Made by a program: the position numbers and the translations under genes. This document shows, piece by piece, positions 1-7,300 of a stretch of DNA of 9,829 nucleotides. Numbering within the stretch: the first letter of the stretch is position 1; the number at the start of each line of letters is the position of its first letter. The stretch comes from an uncultured cyanobacterium (GTDB lineage: Bacteria; Cyanobacteriota; Cyanobacteriia; PCC-6307; Cyanobiaceae). The notes beneath the pieces are model-generated. The model saw nothing but the letters and a program-made list of their open reading frames with translations. It had not been told where the DNA came from and ran no database searches. The DNA lies in the NCBI GenBank assembly GCA_903831165.1, contig CAIKWV010000141.1, positions 1-9,829 on the forward strand. The letters are read 5' to 3'.

Positions 1-1
1 C

Positions 2-334
2 GCGGCCGGCAGTGCCGGATCGAGCACCAACCAGCCGGTGATCGTGACGGGTTTTTGCCTGTTCCAGTTCATGACCAACCACGGTCCCAATTCGCAGACC
101 TATCTGCTGGCGGGCGAGGTGTTCCCGTTGCGCCTGCGGGGCCTGGGTGCCGGATTTGCAGCCGCCTCCGGCAAGGTGGGTGCCGTGATCACCGCCTTTT
201 TCTTCCCGAGCCTGTTGCGTTCTTTGGGAAGCGATCGCCTGCTGCCGCTGCTGGCGCTGACCTCGCTGGTGGGAGCGCTGATCACTTGGTTCTACCGCAT
301 CGAAACACGCGGTATGGACATGGAGAAGCACTGA
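2..334 (+). CDS. MFS transporter, C-terminal end (sugar/phosphate porter-like), 5' truncated by window
   Basis: The open frame enters from the left edge and stops at TGA 332-334, so only the last 110 residues are visible. They carry two C-terminal landmarks of sugar-porter-type major facilitator proteins. The first is the cytoplasmic loop GEVFPLRLRGLGAGFAA before transmembrane helix 11 (family form: E-x-F-P-x-x-x-R-x-x-G). The second is IETRGMDME after helix 12, matching the family's PETKG-type ending. Hydrophobic stretches for helices 10, 11 and 12 are all present. The phrase NHGPNSQTYLLAGEVFP followed by AASGKVGAV resembles the Pho84-like phosphate:H+ symporter branch more than typical glucose porters, but that is from memory of the family. 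The role would be proton-coupled solute uptake or efflux in the cytoplasmic membrane. The substrate cannot be assigned from this fragment. The GTG at 38 is internal and is not the real start. Confidence 0.85.
   Translation, partial: AAGSAGSSTNQPVIVTGFCLFQFMTNHGPNSQTYLLAGEVFPLRLRGLGAGFAAASGKVGAVITAFFFPSLLRSLGSDRLLPLLALTSLVGALITWFYRIETRGMDMEKH
231..238. repeat. HIP1 octamer palindrome (GCGATCGC)
   Basis: The sequence GCGATCGC is the highly iterated palindrome HIP1, which is over-represented in many cyanobacterial genomes. It lies inside the transporter gene and is the only complete copy I found in the window. It is useful mainly as a taxonomic hint. A single octamer can occur by chance in GC-rich DNA. 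Confidence 0.6.
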
Positions 335-382
335 TCAAATCCGCTGCTAAGTTGGGGTGGAATAGCGACGATTCTGATCAGG

Positions 383-399
383 ATTCCCTGGTGGGGAAT
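383..399 (+). terminator. Weak hairpin downstream of the transporter gene
   Basis: ATTCCC (383-388) pairs with GGGAAT (394-399) around a 5-base loop, about 50 bases after the transporter stop codon. There is no T-run after it, so it is not a standard intrinsic terminator. Its position is the main reason for listing it as a possible 3' end or processing structure. Confidence 0.2.
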
Positions 400-553
400 A
401 TTCAATCCATGGGCGTGATCTCAACTTTCGGACACATCTAGGGACTGGAGCAGGGTTGGACTAACTCAGCCATTGCTATGGGAAAGGCATGATGCGGCTC
501 TTATCGTGTCAGGTCATACGGTCGCATGTAGCCAGTGACACACCCGTTAGGAC

Positions 554-578
554 CTCCCGGCGAGCGTCAAGCCGGGAG
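554..578. repeat. Perfect 8-bp GC-rich inverted repeat (hairpin) in the intergenic gap
   Basis: CTCCCGGC (554-561) and GCCGGGAG (571-578) are exact reverse complements around a 9-base loop, giving a stable stem with seven G-C pairs. The sequence after it (CCAGCAAGTTAAGG) has no U-tract, so a classical Rho-independent terminator is unlikely. It lies about 205 bases before the start of the giant gene and could be a leader structure, a transcript-end stabiliser or an operator-like site. Its existence is certain; its role is not. Confidence 0.45.
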
Positions 579-784
579 CCAGCAAGTTAAGGCCACAATG
601 TCATCGCGTCTGTTGGTTGAATCCAGGCAGCCAAGCATATGCACCCCTTCATTTGGAGGGTTTACATCCGGCCCTACGCGGCTGAAACTGATTTCAATCA
701 AGTGGCGATCGGGGTTCGGGTATCTGCTCTGCCTCTCGTCCCAAACCAGCTCGACTGAAGCAGGCCTGATCACTCACTGCACCC

Positions 785-1309
785 ATGCCCTACGCCAGCA
801 GCATTCAGACCCTCAACGACGCCAACGGCACCGCCTACGCGTTCCTGGAAAGTGACGGCCTGTTGTGGCAGTGCCAGTGGAACCCCCAGGCAGAGCGCTG
901 GGACAAGGCCAAGGTGGTGCCTGGGGCCTATGGCGGCGAGAAGCTGCAGGCCCTGCTGGTGGACAACCTCTGGCCCACGAGCGGAAAAAGTGGCAACCAG
1001 GCCGATAACACGCCGGGAATCGTGCTGGCCTACCGGATTGGCACGGGCGAAGCCGCCAAGGTGTACGCCACGATTGGGCGCTGGGGCAGCGACGGCGAGC
1101 TGAGCTGGAACGAGCCGCTGCTGCTCAGCGATAGCGGCACGGTCACCGAGGCGATCGGGCTACGCAGCAGCGGCGATGGCAGCTTTGAACTCATCAGCCA
1201 GCGGCGCGAGCCGGCCGCGGCAGATCCCGGCAACACGCTGCAGACGATCACAGGAGCCCGCTCCGACAGCGAACTGATCAAGCAGAGCTTCAGCCTCAGC
1301 GGCAGTGAT
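785..1309 (+). other. N-terminal beta-rich, propeller-like segment of the giant protein
   Basis: Residues 1-175 alternate short hydrophobic strands with polar turns. Examples are TAYAFLESDGLLWQCQW, GIVLAYRIGTGEAAKVYATI (from residue 78) and RWGSDGELSWNEPLLLSDSG (around W100 and W108). This pattern of a hydrophobic strand, a turn, then a tryptophan strand is typical of beta-propeller blades such as sialidase-like or WD-type folds, though no exact family motif is recognisable. The stretch holds Cys30, one of only two cysteines visible. It is the GC-richest part of the gene: 42 of 60 bases on the line 1081-1140. It is followed by a Pro/Ala/Thr-rich linker around residues 187-210. Confidence 0.4.
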
Positions 1310-4300
1310 GCGACTGGATATCAACTCACGAACAAGACAGCCAGCAAGCCGCCGCAGGACGTCACACCGACCAAGGAGCCAGCCCCTGTGGCACCGGCTT
1401 CAGCCACGGCTGGAAGCACCGAGTTCAGTAGGGCTGATCTACTGCTGGCACCATCGCCAGCAGCGGTATTAAAGGCAACATCGCTGCTAAGTGCATCAAG
1501 CGAAATGCCCGGTTCATCGGGCGGCTCAGTGGGATGGAGTGGTGGTACAGCCGCGAGGTTTGGTAATCCGAAAGGGCAGAACACTGGGGTTTTCGGGCCT
1601 GCTTTAGGACAGACACGGACGCGCTGGCAGCTTCAGATCCCGAACTCGTCACCACAGACAGACTGGAGACTGCCACGGGGCGCGATACGAAGCGCCGAAG
1701 GACCACTTCCGTCACAAAACATTTTTTACAAGGTCATAAATGCGGAGGCAGGCTTCGAGCCGATAGCGAATGGCAAGGAAAAGAGGACAGTTGGCATGAT
1801 CGGAACATTTGGCCCCTATGGATACGGGACCAAAACGATCAGGAACGACGTCGGCCTAACTTATATCAAAGAACTGAAACAAGAGGAAGGAGACCTTGGA
1901 AGAGCACTCAACTTCGCAAGGAAAGCAGCCGCGCTGCTTGAGGGAATCAGGCAAAAAAGAGAATACACAACCTGGCTGGCAAACTTCCAGACAAAGTACT
2001 ATTACAAAAGCCTCGATCCACTCTCGCCTGATTTTGAGCTCGAGAAGGTCAAAGATACTACAAGTATAACCTATGGCAAAGAGATTCAGGTACGCGAAAG
2101 AACGGAAGCCGGCGGGTACCTGCAGACGTCACGCGCAACCTCTGTGGGTGTTGCCATGCAGGGGACACTCCAGCCGGAATCAGGATCAAGCATGCCCAAT
2201 AGCCTGAAATGGATTGGCTATGGCGGTGGCATCGCAGGTGCCATTGCCGGGCTGGGCTTTCAGGTCAAAAGCGCCGTAAGTGGCTTCGACATCGTTGATG
2301 GGCTTAAATCCGAGAGAAACGGAAATGGCACCTATCAGAATAAACTTGCCGAAAGCATTAGCAAACAGCTCAACGGAGAAGGCAAGGCAATTGGAGATCC
2401 CTACAGCTATTACCAGGGGTTGCAGCTCTTGCAGGCAATCATTGGCGGCGGCTTATCACTAGCACCAACGATTGCGAATGGCTTCGATTCCAGCATCAGC
2501 AACGTGGGTAGACAGTATGGGTTCACGCAACGGGCATCGCTAGGCCTGCGCTATCTGTACAAAAGCATTGCAGGATTTTATGGGAATATAAGGGAGGGGT
2601 TTTACTGGTATCCCAAGCAGAATGCCTATTCAGGCAGATCGTGGCAGCTAAAACTTCAGTTCGATGTGGGTGCCGCACTTCCCTTCGGGGTCAGCATTCC
2701 TCTTTTCGCTGATCAGCTGACATTCCCGAATCCAAATCCCAAAACCGAGAGTCCGAACTCAACAACATCTGGTGCTCTAGCCCTCGCTGCAACAAGCCCC
2801 ACCGACAACAGCTCCATCAGCAACTACACCTATCTGCCGGCCAGTGGATCCACCTTGCTGCCGAACACAGGCGATAGCGATGGGGGAGTTCCGCTTGTCG
2901 TTGACTCATCCAATCTACAGCTTTTCACTCTAAGTAACTACACAGGCGGCGCTGGAAACAGCACGAGCTCCCCTTTGCAACTGGTAAACCCAGGATCAGG
3001 CCTGATCCCCGGCACTTACGAAGGGGTACCGATCCTTGCTGAATCGCTACCAGGTTCGGCTGGCGCCACCTTCAGCTTCAACGTTCTCGGTGATGGGACA
3101 CTTGACCCAACATCGATTCAGATCAAGGTCCCGCCATCCAGCATACCCAGTGTTCTTAATGGACAATATCTATTTCTGCCTGAAACCGGTCCCGATAGCG
3201 ACATCTACGCGCTGATCCCAGATGTCTTTAGCACCGGTTCATGGTCCCAAAAGGATGGCGATGGCAACCTGCTTCCGATTCTGTTCCCACCAGACAATGG
3301 CAACAAGCTGCAGGCCATTCGGGATCTGCGGATGCAACTGCCGGTGATCAACGCCCGTACCTTCATACAAGGGCCCCTCACCAGAAGCGACATCGTTGCG
3401 GTTCCTCAGGTGGTGCCGGTCAATACCAGCGCAGTCGTCAGCGGGACAACGGGCTTCACCAATCCAAATCCCTCAGACAACAGCCTGAGAACGTACAACG
3501 GTGTACCGGTCAGCCTAAATGCTGCTGCATTGAATACAGCCAAGGCCAGCGTCAGCCTCAGCAATGGCTCGATCGTGAAGGTCGTCCTGGATGATCCTCT
3601 TTATGTCAGCGCAAGCAAGATACCTGTAGACTCAAAGACTAACAAACCCATCCCAAAATTTGAGCTCACCGTTGAGTTGCTTTCGGATTCAGATTTTGTT
3701 GCTGACTACAATCCGTCAGTTGAGAGTACTAACCCAGTCTACGCCTTGGATTACCAAAGCCAGGGTTACAGCAATGTGGTTGAGGACCAGTCCTACAGCG
3801 CTAACCCCGGCTTTCCCGCCAATTCGGATCAGTCAGCGGGCTCCTCTCAGCAGGTGTGGCTGGCCGATGGTATCAATGACCAGTGGCAGCAGACGCCATC
3901 GCAGGCCGGTTGGCCTGTGTTCAACCGAGTTGTCTTTGGCAGCTTCGATAGCCGAAGCAAACAGTGGACAATCAACTATTTGAATGGCAGTGAGATCGAC
4001 AGCGCCGGCGTCAAGACGCCTGTAGCAGAGCTCGATCCAGACAAGGTCACGCTGGGGAACATCTACAAAAATCTCGGCTCAGAGGGTAAGGGATCCGTCT
4101 ATACATTTAGCGCGGCCAGCACACCCACCGTGATTACGGTGGCAGGTCAAACAACTGAAAGGTTTGCAGGTTCGACTGTCGTGTTCTGGGTGGAGGCCAG
4201 CGAACCGGTCATACCCAAGGAAGCTGGCGCATCAAGCTATTATCAAGCTTATCTTGCTGCGCTCTACGGCAACCAGCGCATCAATTACCGGATCAAAAAG

Positions 4301-7300
4301 CCAAATGGAATCTGGGAAGAGCCATCCGAGACGTATGCCCCACCGGATGCAGTCATCCGCAATCTCAAAGCCTTTGATGTTGAGATGGATGGCCGTATCA
4401 ACACCCTGCTGGTGTGGGATGAAACCTCGATCGCCACGATCAAGGGCGCGCCACCAAATCCGATCGCGATCAATGGCTGGATCGATGCCTACAGCCTCAC
4501 TCTTACTGGTGCCAGTAACGGCTTGAGGATCGGAGATCTGATCACCGGCGATGGAGTGAAGCAAGGCAGCCTGATCACAGGGATCATTACGCCGTTTGAT
4601 CCGCTTACAGGGCGGGCGCAATACAAGCTCAATACCAGCCAGACCATCGGCAGCAGCAGCCAGCCCGTTGCCCTCAGCGCCACACCGCTGTTGCCCCCCA
4701 CGGTGATCAAGGCGGGTTTCATCAACCCCAATGCCAACTCACGCCAGTGGAGCAATCTGTTCAGCGATGGTGTCAACTCCACCATCACCACGATCCCCTG
4801 GGATCAGGCCAACGACATCGGTGTTGGCATCGAATCGCTGTCGGTGGCCTCCAAGCAGCTGGTGGATGCCGTTGGTCAGGTGCGCGACACCGCGGTGCTC
4901 AGCTGGAGCGAAGACGTGCGCACGCCCTATGTGGAATCGGTGTTGAATGATCAACCCCTGATCTACTTGCAATTCGCCGATCTACAGCCCGGTTTCAACG
5001 ACATCAACATCGGCAGCACGGCATCCGAGACCACCACCGGTACCAGTGCGTCCAGCACCGGTCTGAACTTCACGATTGCCAGCGCCCTGAGCAAATCCAG
5101 CGGCAGCGCGGTGCAAAACATCGATGGCACCGGCGTGATTGCCACCGGCACCGGCAGCCAGAACAGTCTCTACAACAGCATTCTCAATGGCACTCCCCTC
5201 GACCAGCGGACCAGCAGTCCCCTCAGCCAGCTCACCGGCACGATCACGGGCACCACCCTCACCGTGATCGCCCTGAGTGGAGAGCTGGCCGTCGGCGACC
5301 TGCTCACCGGCCCGGGCCTGGCCGTGGACACCCAGATCACGGCGGTGCTGAGCGCCTTTGATGCAGCCAAGGGCACAGGCCAATACAGCCTCAGCACGGC
5401 TCCCCTTGGGAACCTCACCAGCAGCACCGAATTTGAGGCTGTGCCCGATCCGAAACCGGTCTCGAGCAAGGATCTGGGGCTGCCCTATTCCAGCTTCAAC
5501 GGCAGCATCAACGGCACCACACTCACGGTCAGCCAGCTGAACGGCAGCCTGGTCGTGGGTGATCTGATCATCGGCGAAGGCATCAATTTCGGCACCAGCA
5601 TCAGCGCACTGATCAATGTTGATCCCGCCACCGGCTTGGGGGATTACCAGCTCAGCGCCGATCCCCTGCAGCAGGGAATCGTGCTGGCACCATCGGCACT
5701 GATCGCCACTCCCAGCAGCTCGGTTCCTTACACGATCGAATTCTGGACAAAGTTGCCCTCGAACTCCAACCCCCAAGGCGCAGGCCTGGTGACCTTCGGG
5801 CAACCCAGCCAGGAGGCGGTGGGCCCAGCCGTCGCGCCCAGCGGCTGGCTGATGACGTCCACCTTCACGGTGCAGCGGATCACTGTGCAACAGGCCGCCG
5901 CCCAGGGCTTCCAGGACGCCTACGACAAGCTCAACAGCAACAGCGCTAAGGCCAACGATCTCTACGCCTGGAGCTGGAGTCTGGATGCCACCGGCGCCAA
6001 CACCACCGCCTTGATAGGCGATGGCGGCAGCAATGTGTACAGCAATGCCCTCAGCCTCACCAACCTCTACAGCGGCCAGACCATCGGCGGCGTCGATGCA
6101 TTCCTGGATACTTACGGTCTGGACCCTGGTGATCTACCGGGCGGTGATGGCCAGAGTGCCAACACCATCGATCTGGTGCCTGGCACCTCGCTTGATTTCA
6201 ACATATCCCTTGATCCCGATACCGGCCTGCCGGTCTCGAATCTCAATGCCGTCAGCATCGACACCGCCAGCTCGTTGCTGAACAGTGGCTTGGTGGTTGC
6301 CAAAGATGGTCAACTCTCCAGCGATCCGAGTAAAGATCAAAAGCTTAAAGACATGTTCCAGGCCCTCTGGGACTACCAGGAAACCTACGCCTCGCCCAAG
6401 ATTGCCTTCACTCTGGCTCCATCAGCCGCCGAAACAGAAACGGCCTCAGGGTTTCAAGAATATGGCGGCCTTGAGCTGACGTTTGCCGTTTCACCGGGCC
6501 CTGCCATTTCGGTGAATGGCGAAGGCAAACTTGTCTTTGATGTTGCCGATCAAGTTTCGATCACATCAGCTGCCACCACCCCCAGCGACACGCGCCAGAT
6601 TCCGTTGCCGGATGATCTTCGCGATGGTGAGTGGCACTACGTGGTGGCTAGCTACCTGCCGGATTATCGGACCTACACCATCAACGGTGTCGAGACCCAA
6701 GTGCCGAGCAACAACGGCACCGCCAGCCTCTATGTGGACAACCAGCTGGTGGCATCGAAGCCTGGCGTTGCCAACGCCTATTTGGCCACCAACATCAACG
6801 ACACTGCCCTGTTGCTGCCGAACAATGCCGGTGGGGTGATTGATCAGTTTGCGCTCTACAACAAGGCCCTGCTGCCGGCGCCACCGCTGCCGGTAAATGC
6901 CAGTGGTGCTTGGCCTGAACCGACCCAGCAAGATGCCCTAGCCATCCTCAAGCAGCTGGGCTATCCGGCAACAGCAGGCACCCCCAATCCTGGCGCTATC
7001 GAATCAGCGATCACCGAGCACTGGCGCTCCCGCGATGTCAATCCTGACAACGCGCTGCTCGCCACCTTCAGCTCCACCTTCACCCCCACGAGCAATGCCT
7101 CACTCAACGGCAGTTGGTCTGAAGCCGCGCCCCTGAACCCAATCTTCCAGCCGCAGGCCACCATCCCCAGCGCCACGGCTTCGTCGCTGGCACAGGATCT
7201 GGTGATCCCCATCAAGCCGACGGATTGGTCCAGCAATATCTGGACCAATACAAATGGAACAACGAACCAGCAGTTCAACCCTGGCGGGGATATTCTCCAA

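Larger units (their letters stand above)
335..784. other. 450-base intergenic region without a supportable gene
   Basis: This gap separates the transporter stop from the first ATG of the giant gene. Short open frames exist on both strands (for example minus 773-567), but none has a recognisable family, a convincing ribosome site or neighbour-like codon use. Two inverted repeats are listed separately. A weak promoter-like pair, TTGGAC at 456-461 and TATGGG at 477-482 with a TG two bases upstream, has only a 15-base spacer, so I do not call it. No tRNA-like cloverleaf, riboswitch or CRISPR repeat is visible. The length is enough to carry a long 5' leader and the promoter of the giant gene. Confidence 0.6.

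Noticed and set aside
456..482. Promoter-like TTGGAC / TATGGG pair
   Set aside because: The spacer is 15 bases and the -10 is poor. It is too weak to call without transcription data.
567..773. A possible 68-codon minus-strand gene in the intergenic gap
   Set aside because: It has no recognisable family, no convincing ribosome site and ends inside the 554-578 hairpin. The length is expected by chance.
535..855. A 106-codon plus-strand frame overlapping the start of the giant gene
   Set aside because: It overlaps the giant gene start in another frame, has no motif and a random-looking composition.
4456..4472. Possible second HIP1 site near CGATCGCGATC
   Set aside because: The palindrome is GATCGCGATC, not GCGATCGC, so it is not a HIP1 element.
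4982..5890. A 302-codon open frame on the minus strand
   Set aside because: It lies antisense to the GC-rich part of the giant gene covering repeat modules 2 and 3 and the LamG start. High GC at third positions removes antisense stops, and its translation (His/Gly/Ala/Arg-rich, no motif) looks like no family.
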